Positions 1 to 7,818 of a DNA stretch of 61,118 bases are shown here, piece after piece; the stretch's first letter is position 1, and each line of letters begins with the position of its first letter. The position numbers and the translations under genes are program-made. The notes beneath the pieces are model-generated. The model did not search any database. It saw nothing but the letters and a program-made list of their open reading frames with translations, and was not told where the DNA came from. The DNA comes from Candidatus Accumulibacter conexus (lineage in GTDB: Bacteria; Pseudomonadota; Gammaproteobacteria; Burkholderiales; Rhodocyclaceae), in contig JAGFNJ010000031.1 of the NCBI GenBank assembly GCA_017592775.1, forward strand, positions 1-61,118. Direction: 5' to 3'.

Positions 1-92
1 CCGACGAAGAGCTTGCTTCGCTTGCCATCGAGCGCGACGCGTTTCATGGCGAATGGAACTACCGGCTGATACCCCGGAACAATGACAAATAG
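1..92 (+). CDS. ISAzo13-family transposase, C-terminal fragment (cut by window edge)
   Basis: An open frame enters from the window edge (first full codon at 3) and stops at TAG 90-92. Its visible end carries FHGEWNYRL. From memory of the family, ISAzo13 ('Rhodopirellula-type' DDE) transposases end in a very similar FHGxWNY block close to the stop codon. The terminal inverted repeat lies 8 bp after the stop. Catalytic residues lie outside the window, so activity cannot be judged. Confidence 0.7.
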   Translation, partial: DEELASLAIERDAFHGEWNYRLIPRNNDK

Positions 93-120
93 CTCGTATT
101 GTTCAAGTTATTTTTGCTTG
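1..120 (+). mobile_element. right end of an ISAzo13-like insertion sequence
   Basis: This is the 3' end of an insertion sequence cut by the window edge. It holds the last 29 codons of a transposase and, at 101-119, a terminal sequence that recurs exactly inverted at 60959-60977. RTX-repeat coding sequence starts straight after the terminal repeat, so the element disrupts that gene. The family is assigned from the transposase ends here and at the other edge of the window. Confidence 0.75.
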
Positions 121-1507
121 CGTCCTTACCGGCAGCGCCGACCTCGCCGGCACCGGCAACGACCTCGCCAACGCGCTGACCGGCAATGCCGGCGCCAACC
201 TCCTCGACGGTCAAGCCGAAGCTGACACCCTCGACGGCAGCGCCGGCAACGACACCCTGCTCGGCGGCGAAGGCGACGACCAGCTCACCGACCTTGCCGG
301 CGACAACCGGCTCGACGGCGGCGAAGGCGCCGATACACTGCTCACCGGCAGCGGCACCGACACCCTCACCGGCGGCGACGGCGACGACACCTACCTCGTC
401 GACGACCCCGCCGACTAGATCGTCGAGACCCAAGCCGACCCGGCCACCGGCGGCCACGACACCGTCGAGAGCAGCGTCCCCACCTTCACCCTCGGCGAGA
501 ACCTCGAAGACCTCGTCCTGACTGGCAACGACGACCTCGCCGGCACCGGCAACGACCTCGCCAACGGCCTCACCGGCAACACCGGCGCCAACCGGCTCGA
601 CGGCGAGGCCGGCGACGACACCCTCGACGGACTCGGCGGCACCGACACCCTGCTCGGCGGCGACGGTGACGACCTGCTCATCGGCGGCGCCGGCGCCGAC
701 CTCCTCGACGGTGGCAGCGGCAGCGACACCCTCGCCGGCGGCGATGGCGACGACACCTACCTCGTGAACAGCGTCGCCGACCGCGTCGTCGAACTCGCCG
801 GACCGGACATCGGCACCATCGTCAGCTCGGTCTCGTGGCAGCTCGGCGACCACCTCGAGCACCTCACCCTGGGCGGGTCGGCCAACCTCTCGGCGATCGG
901 CAACGCGCTCACCAACATCCTCACCGGCAACAGCGGCAACAACCTGCTCAACGGCATGGCCGGAGCCGACACGCTGATCGGCGGCGACGGATCCGACAGC
1001 TACTACGTCGACGACCCCGGCGACAGGATCATCGAGACCCGGGCCGGTCCGGCCGGTGGCAGCGACACCGTCTACAGTTCGCTCGCCGACTACACGCTCC
1101 CCGACCACGTCGAGCACCTGCGACTGCGCGCCAGCGGCCCGGCCAACGGCACCGGCAACGGACTCGACAACACCCTGCGCGCCGGCGCCGGCGACAACGT
1201 CCTCGACGGCGCCGGCGGCAACGACACCGTCTCGTACAGTGGCGCCGCTGGCGGAGTGATCGCCAGCCTGGCGACCGGTAGCGCGAGTGGCGGATCGGGC
1301 AACGACACGCTGTGGTCGATCGCGAACCTCACCGGCAGCGACCATGCCGACCAGCTCAGCGGCGACGACGGCGACCGGCTGCTCTACGACACGCTGACCG
1401 GCGTCCTCGCCTACGACCCCGACGGAACGGGAGTCCGCCCGGCGGTGGCCTTCGGCACGCTGACCGGCACTCCCGACCTCGCGGCGATCGACATCTGGGT
1501 TGCATGA
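121..1507 (+). pseudogene. RTX (hemolysin-type calcium-binding repeat) protein, truncated by IS and carrying an amber codon
   Basis: The frame runs from the IS boundary to TGA 1505-1507. It encodes Asp/Gly-rich nonapeptides such as GGEGDDQLT and GGDGDDTYL, typical of RTX proteins secreted by type I systems and folded into calcium-bound beta rolls. Longer units recur, each with a block like LVLTGNDDLAGTGN, near 122, 512, 863 and 1118. The 5' part is missing because the IS is inserted. An in-frame TAG at 416-418 sits where the repeat logic predicts a residue between DDPAD and IVE. The piece from ATG 764 could still be read but lacks a visible ribosome site. It ends in hydrophobic AIDIWVA, like an intact C-terminus. 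No transporter genes are nearby. Confidence 0.8.
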
Positions 1508-1977
1508 CGGGAGGTGGACACGCTCTTGGCCGGTCCTTGCCCGACTCGCTGTGGCGAAGCGGGGAGGAACTGCGCTTTTGCTTCGTGATTGCCGGAAGCG
1601 CGTAGCGTCGCGATTTGGCCTCTCCGGCACGAAGGCGTGGGAAGGGGTTCGCGGGGTGGCCAGCTCGCCGGCGCCTGGATCTGCGGCGCCTGGATCTGCG
1701 GCGTCACGTGCTGGGGCGCGCGTGCAGGGCCCGCGGCACGGCCAGGGGTGGCCGAGGTCATTTGAACGTCGGGATAAGTGGTAGTCTTGCCTTGGCCAGC
1801 GGCTGCCGAAGCGGTGCGAGCGTCCAGAGCGCGCACCGGCCAGCCGGCCGCGACTTTCCTCCCCCTTGCCACCATGCAAGCTCAGGCGGGTTGCGCGGAA
1901 AGGGACCGTGAAGCCGGACGATTTGCAAGCATTGCGATGAGAGCACGCCCGACCACAGGAATGGATTGGAGGCAGGA
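1508..1977. other. intergenic stretch without a convincing gene
   Basis: About 470 bp between the RTX remnant and mntA. Short open frames exist on both strands, but none has a ribosome site or a recognisable family. The only clear structure is a tandem 15-bp repeat (unit GGCGCCTGGATCTGC) at 1670-1684 and 1685-1699. The promoter of the toxin-antitoxin pair should lie here, but no strong core promoter stands out. Confidence 0.5.
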
Positions 1978-2268
1978 ATGAACAGAACAACCGCTATCGA
2001 ACTGCTTGCCCGCAGCAAGCCCGAGCTGGCAGCTCGCTTCGGGGTGACGGCTCTCGCACTCTTCGGATCAACCGTCCGCGACGCCGCTCGGAGCGATAGC
2101 GACGTCGATGTTCTCGTCGCCTTTGATGGACCGGCCACATCCGAGCGCTACTTCGGCGTTCAGTTCTACCTCGAAGATCTCTTCGGTGCGCCGATTGATC
2201 TCGTGACCGAGAAAGCCCTGCGCCCCGAGTTGCGTCCGTTCGTCGAAAGGGAAGCCGTCCATGTCTGA
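1978..2268 (+). CDS. mntA: MntA-type nucleotidyltransferase antitoxin
   Basis: 96 residues. The minimal nucleotidyltransferase signature GST-x11-SDVDVLV is visible at about residues 28-47, giving the G-S and D-x-D residues that bind nucleotide and metal. In studied MntA-HepT pairs the antitoxin blocks the HEPN toxin by transferring AMP to a tyrosine near its RNase motif. The ATG at 1978 is preferred over an upstream TTG (1966) because GGAGG at 1968-1972 is well placed for it. The stop overlaps the start of the HEPN gene by 8 bp, so translation is probably coupled. The family is clear; function here is inferred. Confidence 0.85.
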   Translation: MNRTTAIELLARSKPELAARFGVTALALFGSTVRDAARSDSDVDVLVAFDGPATSERYFGVQFYLEDLFGAPIDLVTEKALRPELRPFVEREAVHV

Positions 2269-2614
2269 CAGCGCAGCGCGAGAATGGCGGTTCTACCTCG
2301 ACGACATGATTGGCTTCGCCGAAAAGGTCATCGCGTACACCAACGGACTCGATCAGGCTGGTTTCGTTGCCAGCGGGCTGAACTATGACGCCACCGTGCG
2401 CAATCTCGAACTGATCGGCGAGGCCGCAACGCGCATCCCGGATGCCGTCCGGGCAGCCAATCCCCAGCTGCCTTGGCGACTCGTCATCGCCACCCGCAAC
2501 CGGCTGATCCACGGCTACCTGGGGATCGACAACGATACTTTGTGGAGCATCATCCAAAGCGACATTCCCGCTGTATTGTCGCAGCTGCGCGAACTCAGGT
2601 ATCGGACGACATAA
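2261..2614 (+). CDS. hepT: HepT-type HEPN RNase toxin (DUF86)
   Basis: 117 residues, all alpha in style, with the HEPN catalytic motif R-x4-H-x-Y visible as RNRLIHGY near residues 83-90. HepT toxins are RNases, and the motif tyrosine is the known target of AMP transfer by MntA. The gene follows mntA with an 8-bp overlap in the usual antitoxin-first order for this pair. Both key residues of the RNase motif are intact, so the toxin looks potentially active. It could also act in phage defence, as proposed for related HEPN-MNT pairs, but nothing in the sequence decides this. Confidence 0.85.
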   Translation: MSDSAAREWRFYLDDMIGFAEKVIAYTNGLDQAGFVASGLNYDATVRNLELIGEAATRIPDAVRAANPQLPWRLVIATRNRLIHGYLGIDNDTLWSIIQSDIPAVLSQLRELRYRTT

Positions 2615-2987
2615 CCGAACCTACCGTCATTTGCTCGAACTGCGAGACCGATACTCGGCCGACCCATCCGCTGGGAAGGCCGAGCTCGGCTCCGATCAGC
2701 TACAGGGGGAAGTGCAAGCGCTTGAGCTTGAAAACCCGCTTCGTTCCAGGTTCCCGTTCAACTGCATGGAACTCGTTCCCAAGGCGCGAATTCGGTGGCG
2801 ACATCAAGGATCGCCGGCTGATGCCGTCGCGGCGCGCCAGACAGATGGACCTCGGCACCGGTCAGCGGCTGGCGAGGTAGATGCGCGCGCAAATGGGTGC
2901 CAAGCGCGGCGTGAAGAGACCGCCGGTAGCCAGCGCCTCGACCAGCCAGGCCAGTAGCGGTTGGACCATCAGCCGCGCGGATTTCGG

Positions 2988-3060
2988 GTAGAGTAGAGAA
3001 CAGGCTTTCGCCTGCCCTCCCTCATCAGACCGTGCGTGCGATCTTCCCGCACGCGGCTTT
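2988..3060 (-). ncRNA. group II intron 3' end (domains V and VI), probably a relic
   Basis: Read on the minus strand, 3060-3026 has the form of group II intron domain V: an AGCCG...CGGTCT stem, an inner GUGCG/CGCAC stem, a two-base bulge and a short purine-rich loop. Domain VI follows at 3025-2988: CAGGC-GAAA-GCCTG at the tip and a lower stem of GAGGGAG against CTCTACTC that leaves one unpaired A. That bulged A is the branch-point signature and lies 6 nt before a plausible 3' end TAC at 2988. No reverse transcriptase gene follows upstream on the minus strand, so the element is either ORF-less or truncated. The 5' boundary could not be placed. Confidence 0.7.
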
Positions 3061-3297
3061 CCGATGCTCTTCACGTCAAGGCATGCGGCGAGTTGCAGCC
3101 CGCCTTCGTAGGAGTTTGTATAGCCCGCGCTCGTCGGCCCACGAACAGTGGATTTTCAGTCTTGGCGCCCCGGATCGGCTTCGATGTATGGTTCTAGCAT
3201 GCGTTGAGCATCAATCCAAGAATGCAGAGCGTTTGTGATGGCGTACGTTCTGGCGCGCCAGGACTCCTGCACCAGGCTCCCTGCAGCAACAACGAAG

Positions 3298-3330
3298 ACC
3301 CCGCTGAACGCCATGTTTTGCGGGGTTTTT
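3298..3330 (+). terminator. intrinsic terminator-like hairpin
   Basis: Arms ACCCCGC (3298-3304) and GCGGGGT (3320-3326), followed by a run of five T (3326-3330). The loop is 15 nt. No gene lies directly upstream on the plus strand. It sits about 240 bp from the group II intron domain V, on the side of the intron's missing 5' part. Confidence 0.5.
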
Positions 3331-3696
3331 CGTGTCAGCCCGTTGACCAGGCCGACCACACCAATTTCATGTCTGCGCTCTGCGCGGCCCTCTCTCTCGG
3401 TTGGCAAGGAACCGACCGTCCGCATTGCGGCTTGCCGCCCTGGAGGAGCACGTACCGGACACAGCGGAAATGGGTGACGCCAAGCTCATCCATGGCCAGC
3501 CGCCGAATTCCGTCGGCGGCCGAAAGCATGCGTCGGTCGATACCGATTCACGCGACAACTGCCTTCACACGCCCCGGGGACACCCTGCTCGCCAGTCACC
3601 ACCGCCGTGTTCGCTTGCCGCTCATTTCCCGGCTACAAGGGCTGCACCTTCGCTAGAATTCGCGCTCCACAACATGACTGCAAGAGGAGAAGCGCG

Positions 3697-4320
3697 ATGA
3701 GTGATGAAAGCGAAAAGTCCAGCACTTTCGAGATGCTCTGTGGTCTGACGTTGGCGGTGCTGGCGGCAGTGCTGGCGGTCAACGAGCTCGGCGCCGGAAA
3801 GTACGGCGACGACGAGATCATTGCGCACAACCAGAAGGCGAACGCCTTCGACTGGTATCAGGCGAAGGGGATCAAGCAGTCGCTGGTCGAGGGGCAGCGC
3901 GACATCCTGCGGATACTCCTCGAATCGCGCGTCATTCCCGCCGAGAGCGAAGGCCGCATGGGAACCCTGATGGCGACTCTCGACAAGGAGATCGGCCGCT
4001 ACAGGAAGGAGCGCAAGGAGATCCTCCTCGGCTCGACCGCCGTCGGCGAGGAAAACTGGGTACTTGAAGAAGACGGCAAGCTCGGCCAAGTCAAGGGTGC
4101 GCGCGAATGGGAAGCGGAAGCCAGGGCGCTCGGCAGCGTCGGTGACACCTTCGACATCGCCACCTTCTTTCTGCAGATCTGCCTCGTCATGGGCGCCATC
4201 AGCCTCATTCTCAAGGGCGAACGGATGCGCAACACCTTCTATGGGCTGATGGTGGTGCTGGGTGGAGTCGGAACGGTTTATTGCATCATGGCCTACGCCC
4301 AGGCAGGGGCTTTTGCCTGA
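3697..4320 (+). CDS. DUF4337-like membrane protein
   Basis: 207 residues. A hydrophobic segment at about residues 13-28 follows a short charged N-terminus. The middle is a charged, probably helical stretch rich in Lys, Glu and Arg, and two more membrane segments occupy roughly residues 150-205. This layout, with the block KANAFDWYQAKGIKQ, fits the DUF4337 family, whose role is not known. The start ATG 3697 is supported by AGAGGAGA at 3684-3691. It stands alone between the gene-poor zone and the heme d1 genes. Family assignment is from recall. Confidence 0.65.
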   Translation: MSDESEKSSTFEMLCGLTLAVLAAVLAVNELGAGKYGDDEIIAHNQKANAFDWYQAKGIKQSLVEGQRDILRILLESRVIPAESEGRMGTLMATLDKEIGRYRKERKEILLGSTAVGEENWVLEEDGKLGQVKGAREWEAEARALGSVGDTFDIATFFLQICLVMGAISLILKGERMRNTFYGLMVVLGGVGTVYCIMAYAQAGAFA

Positions 4321-4425
4321 ACGGGAGACCGCTGCCTTCGCCCGCAGGCAAAGCCACCTTTGACGATGACTCGGCGCGCGGCGCGCCGCCGGGGTTCACG
4401 CTTCGCCGCCGGTGCGGCGAAGCGC

Positions 4426-4439
4426 TTGATCCACGTCAA
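4426..4439 (+). promoter_or_regulatory. FNR/Dnr-type anaerobox upstream of nirJ
   Basis: TTGATCCACGTCAA matches the FNR/Dnr consensus TTGAT-N4-ATCAA at nine of ten positions. Its centre lies exactly 41.5 bp before position 4474. A -10-like hexamer TCTAAT sits at 4462-4467, just where a class II FNR promoter would have it. This suggests activation of the nirJ-nirN pair under low oxygen or with nitric oxide. Confidence 0.65.
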
Positions 4440-4461
4440 CGCCAAGCGGCAATGCCTGTTC

Positions 4462-4467
4462 TCTAAT
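4462..4467 (+). promoter_or_regulatory. -10 element of the nirJ promoter
   Basis: TCTAAT, four of six bases of the sigma-70 -10 consensus, placed 22 bp after the FNR/Dnr-type box. Predicted transcription start is near 4474, giving a leader of about 21 nt before the nirJ start codon. Confidence 0.5.
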
Positions 4468-4494
4468 ACGCGGATTTCACCTGAGGGCCGCTGG

Positions 4495-5691
4495 ATGTTT
4501 CGCATCTCACAGTACATGCAGGAACTCTCGACACCACGACCAGCCGGCCCGAAGCAGAATCCGCCGGCGCCGGTCGTGATCTGGAATCTCATCCGGCGCT
4601 GCAATCTGACCTGCAAGCACTGCTACTCGATTTCCACCCACAGGGACTTCCCTGGTGAGCTGAGCACCGAAGAAGTCTTTGCGGTGATGGACGATCTGAA
4701 GCGTTTTCGCGTGCCGGTGCTGATCCTCTCCGGCGGCGAACCACTGCTGCGGCCCGACATCTTCGACATCGCCCGCCGTGCCAAGTCGCTGGGCTTCTAC
4801 GTCGGCCTGTCGTCCAACGGCACCCTCATCGACGCCGCCAACATTGATCGCATCGCCGACTGCGACTTCGATTACGTCGGGGTTTCACTCGACGGCATCG
4901 GCGCCACGCATGACCGTTTCCGGCAGATGAAAGGCGCCTTCGACGCATCGCTGCAGGGTATTCGCCTGTGTCGCGATCTCGGCCTGAAGATCGGCGTCCG
5001 CTTCACGATGACCCAGGAGAACGCGCACGATCTGCCGCAGTTGCTGGCCCTCGTCGAGGAAGAAGGGATCGACCGCTTCTACTTCTCGCACCTCAACTAT
5101 GCCGGCCGTGGCAACAAGAACCGCCGGCAGGACGCCCAGTACCAGTTGACGCGGTGGGCAATGGACCTGCTGTTCGAGACCTGCTGGCAGTACCAGGAGC
5201 GCGGGCTGCGCAAGGAGTTCACCAGCGGCAACAACGACGCCGACGGCGTGTACTTCCTGCACTGGGTCAGCAGGCGCTTCCCGGACAGGGCGGCGAACAT
5301 TCGTGCGCGGCTGGTGCAATGGGGCGGCAACTCTTCCGGGGTCAACGTCGCCAACATCGACAATCTCGGCAACGTTCATCCCGATACCATGTGGTGGCAC
5401 CACACTCTGGGCAACGTTCGCCAGCGGCCCTTCTCCGAGATCTGGATGGACGTCTCGGATCCCCTGCTGGCAGGCCTCAAGCGCTTCCCGCGCCAGGTCA
5501 GCGGGCGCTGCGGGGAATGCCAGCACTTCGACATCTGCAACGGCAACACGCGCGTCCGCGCCCAGCAACTGACTGGCGACGCGTGGGCAGAGGATCCCGG
5601 CTGCTATCTCGACGACGCTGAAATCGGCGTCGCCCCTGGGCGTGAGCGCGTGACCGACAGCCGGCCCATCACCATCCGGAGAGCATCATGA
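4495..5691 (+). CDS. nirJ: NirJ-type radical SAM protein of heme d1 biosynthesis
   Basis: 398 residues. The radical SAM cluster motif C36-x3-C40-x2-C43 (CNLTCKHC) is followed by LSGGEPLLRPD at residues 78-88. A second cysteine set (C339, C342, C348, C370) near the C-terminus fits an auxiliary iron-sulfur cluster. NirJ removes two propionate side chains from a siroheme-derived precursor of heme d1, the cofactor of cytochrome cd1 nitrite reductase. ATG 4495 gives the usual NirJ length of about 390. The longer frame from 4360 would add a low-complexity Arg/Ala tail across the predicted promoter. The stop overlaps the next ATG (ATGA). A related heme-biosynthesis or peptide-modifying radical SAM enzyme is possible but less likely given the neighbour. 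Confidence 0.85.
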   Translation: MFRISQYMQELSTPRPAGPKQNPPAPVVIWNLIRRCNLTCKHCYSISTHRDFPGELSTEEVFAVMDDLKRFRVPVLILSGGEPLLRPDIFDIARRAKSLGFYVGLSSNGTLIDAANIDRIADCDFDYVGVSLDGIGATHDRFRQMKGAFDASLQGIRLCRDLGLKIGVRFTMTQENAHDLPQLLALVEEEGIDRFYFSHLNYAGRGNKNRRQDAQYQLTRWAMDLLFETCWQYQERGLRKEFTSGNNDADGVYFLHWVSRRFPDRAANIRARLVQWGGNSSGVNVANIDNLGNVHPDTMWWHHTLGNVRQRPFSEIWMDVSDPLLAGLKRFPRQVSGRCGECQHFDICNGNTRVRAQQLTGDAWAEDPGCYLDDAEIGVAPGRERVTDSRPITIRRAS

Positions 5692-7277
5692 AGTCGCTGC
5701 GTCGCCTTGCCGGACCATGCCTGCTCGCCGCGCTCGTCACCGTCGCCGGCTCGCCTGCCGCTGCCGATGAACGAACGCGCTATCAGGAGCACTGCGCCGC
5801 CTGCCACGGCGAGACGCGCCTGGGTGGTGTCGGACCGGCGCTGCTGCCGCAGAACCTGGAGCGTTTGCGCAAACCGGAGGCGCTGAGCGTCATCCGTGAC
5901 GGACGGGTAGCGACGCAGATGCCGGGCTTTGCCGACAAGCTGAGTGCCGACGAGGTTCAGCAATTGGCGGATTGGATCTACACGCCGGTGGTTCCGGCAC
6001 CGGTATGGGGCGAGAGCGAGATCCGCGACTCGCATGTCGTCGATGCGGCCGCCGCCCGACTGCCGGCGCGCCCGGGCCGTGGGCTCAAGGGTGCCGATCC
6101 GCTGAATCTCTTCATCGTCGTCGAAACCGGCGACCATCACGTGTCGGTGCTCGACGGCGACAAGCTGGAGCGTCTGCACCGCTTCCCGAGTCGCTATGCG
6201 CTGCACGGCGGTCCGAAGTTCTCGCCGGATGGCCGTTTCGTCTACTTCGCTTCACGCGACGGCTGGATCAGCAAGTTCGACCTCTACAACCTGGTCGTCG
6301 TCGCCGAGGTACGGGCGGGGCTCAACACGCGCAATGCGGCCGTTTCCGGCGATGGCAAATGGGTACTGGTCGCCAACTACCTGCCGCACAGCCTGGTCCT
6401 GCTCGACGCAGTGGACCTCTCGCTGGTGCGGATCATTCCGACCTGGAATGTCGCCGGCGACAAGACCTCGCGCGTTTCGGCGGTGTACGATGCGGCACCG
6501 CGCAAGAGCTTCGTCGTTGCGCTGAAGGACGTTCCAGAAGCCTGGGAACTGAGCTACGATCCGGCGGCCGAGCCGGTCGCCGAGGGCCTGGTGCATGATT
6601 TCCAGTACAAGGAAGGGGAATTCAAGCCAGGGATGTTCCACCCCCGGCGGACGATTCTCACGGACTATCTCGACGATTTCTTCTTCACCCAGAGCTACGA
6701 CGAGATTCTCGGTTCGTCACGTTCGGCGACCAAGGGTCAGGTGATCCTCCTTGATGGGCGGAAGAAGATCGCCGAACTCGACCTGCCCGGAATGCCGCAC
6801 CTGGGGTCGGGAATCACCTGGAAATGGAAGGATCCCGCCGGCCGTTCGCGAACGGTGATGGCCTCGCCCAACCTCAATGCCGGACTGGTGACGGTCATCG
6901 ACCTCGACACCTACGAGACCGTGAAGCAGATCGAGACCCTGGGCCCGGGCTTCTTCCTGCGCAGTCACGAGAATTCGCGCTACGCCTTCACCGACTCGAT
7001 GATGAGCAAGGAGAACCGCAACGTGCTGCAGGTGATCGACAAGCAGAGCCTCGAAGTCGTGGCGCAGATCAGCGCCAAACCGGGACAGACGCTGGCGCAC
7101 GTCGAGTTCACGCGCGATGGCCGTTACGCTCTGGCCAGCCTGTGGGAGATGGATGGCGCACTGCTGGTGATCGACACCGAGACCCTGCGCGAAGTCCAAC
7201 GCATTCCGGCGAGGAAACCGGTCGGAAAGTACAACGTCTGGAATAAAATAAGCAGGTCCGAGGGGACGAGCCACTGA
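5688..7277 (+). CDS. nirN: NirN-type cytochrome c / d1-heme protein
   Basis: 529 residues. A signal peptide (about 1-26, ending SPAAA) precedes a cytochrome c domain with CAACH (C36, C39, H40) and a probable Met ligand at M78 (QMPGF). The rest is an eight-bladed cytochrome d1-type propeller with blocks such as RYALHGGPKFSPDG (H173 a candidate axial ligand) and a C-terminus KYNVWNK...EGTSH. NirN is the periplasmic enzyme that oxidises dihydro-heme d1 to heme d1 before transfer to NirS. The length, the position after nirJ and the C-terminus favour NirN over NirS, which usually carries extra N-terminal sequence. The 4-bp overlap shows one transcript with nirJ. NirS, NirE and NirF are not in view. 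Confidence 0.75.
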   Translation: MKSLRRLAGPCLLAALVTVAGSPAAADERTRYQEHCAACHGETRLGGVGPALLPQNLERLRKPEALSVIRDGRVATQMPGFADKLSADEVQQLADWIYTPVVPAPVWGESEIRDSHVVDAAAARLPARPGRGLKGADPLNLFIVVETGDHHVSVLDGDKLERLHRFPSRYALHGGPKFSPDGRFVYFASRDGWISKFDLYNLVVVAEVRAGLNTRNAAVSGDGKWVLVANYLPHSLVLLDAVDLSLVRIIPTWNVAGDKTSRVSAVYDAAPRKSFVVALKDVPEAWELSYDPAAEPVAEGLVHDFQYKEGEFKPGMFHPRRTILTDYLDDFFFTQSYDEILGSSRSATKGQVILLDGRKKIAELDLPGMPHLGSGITWKWKDPAGRSRTVMASPNLNAGLVTVIDLDTYETVKQIETLGPGFFLRSHENSRYAFTDSMMSKENRNVLQVIDKQSLEVVAQISAKPGQTLAHVEFTRDGRYALASLWEMDGALLVIDTETLREVQRIPARKPVGKYNVWNKISRSEGTSH

Positions 7278-7391
7278 CCCGCGACTCTGTACGACCCCTC
7301 TGTCCGTGGGCCGGCGGGGCGAAAAATGCGGTGCATCGCCAACCGGCACACAGTGTCCTGCTCGAAAGCGTTCCTGATAGAAGGCCAACCA

Positions 7392-7754
7392 TTGAACAGC
7401 ATTTTCCGCAGAAGAGCCCGTTTCTGGCCGCTGGCATGCATCGCCGTCGCCTTGGCGTGCCCAGGTTTCGGCGCCCTCGCCGTACCGAAAGCGGCTGAGC
7501 ATGAGGAGGGTGAGGTGAGCTTCGGCGAGGCTGTCGGCGCACCACCGAAAACCGGAGCGAAAGCCGCCAAGCCAGCCCCCGCCGGACAGCCGGCGAAGAC
7601 AACCGCTGGCAAGCAAGAACCGGCCGCTGGCCGGCCACCGTCGGCGGCCAAGGCAGGGACAGCCAAGAAGACCAACTCCGCCAGCCCGCCGCCGGCAGGC
7701 AAGCCCGCTGCGGCTGCGAAACCGCAGGGCAAGAGCAAGGCGGCGAAGAAGTGA
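7392..7754 (+). CDS. small exported Ala/Pro/Lys-rich protein, function unknown
   Basis: About 120 residues with a clear signal peptide: RRRAR, then a hydrophobic core WPLACIAVALA, then a cut site near FGALA. The mature part is almost only Ala, Lys, Pro and Gly, including repeated PAG and KPAAAAKP-like blocks, so it should be disordered and strongly basic. I chose TTG 7392 because AGAAGG sits about 7 nt upstream and gives a compact signal peptide. An ATG at 7326 would add 22 residues. No family recognised. Such tails resemble histone-H1-like or cell-wall-binding linkers, but this is only resemblance. Confidence 0.5.
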   Translation: MNSIFRRRARFWPLACIAVALACPGFGALAVPKAAEHEEGEVSFGEAVGAPPKTGAKAAKPAPAGQPAKTTAGKQEPAAGRPPSAAKAGTAKKTNSASPPPAGKPAAAAKPQGKSKAAKK

Positions 7755-7818
7755 CGGCCACGTGCGTCAGGACGAAAGCCCATTGCGCAACCGGCAAGGC
7801 CGCCGCAGCGGTGGATCA

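Larger units (their letters stand above)
2615..3696. other. 1.08-kb region without protein genes, holding an intron remnant and a terminator
   Basis: Many short overlapping frames occur but none is convincing as a protein. Two structures stand out: a group II intron 3' end on the minus strand (2988-3060) and a GC-rich hairpin with a T run on the plus strand (3298-3330). The minus-strand frames at 3156-3425 and 3335-3529 show partly protein-like composition and may be debris of the intron or another mobile element. I could not assign them. Confidence 0.5.

Noticed and set aside
121-1300. Regular repeats that could suggest a CRISPR array
   Set aside because: The units are in-frame, uneven in length (about 255 to 390 bp) and encode RTX nonapeptides. 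No short identical repeats with unique spacers are present.
59-1990. 643-codon minus-strand open frame rich in Val, Ala and Gly
   Set aside because: It is the antisense of the RTX repeats; GC-rich repeated DNA keeps the opposite strand open. No family match, and it crosses the IS edge.
2862-3074. 70-codon minus frame beginning MKSIGKPRAGRSHAR
   Set aside because: It covers intron domains V and VI. Similar peptides are often annotated next to group II introns but are translations of ribozyme RNA.
5688-7277. Reading this gene as nitrite reductase NirS itself
   Set aside because: Length, the position right after nirJ and the C-terminal KYNVWNK...EGTSH favour NirN. NirS usually carries extra N-terminal sequence before its cytochrome c domain. 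A structural comparison could still change this.
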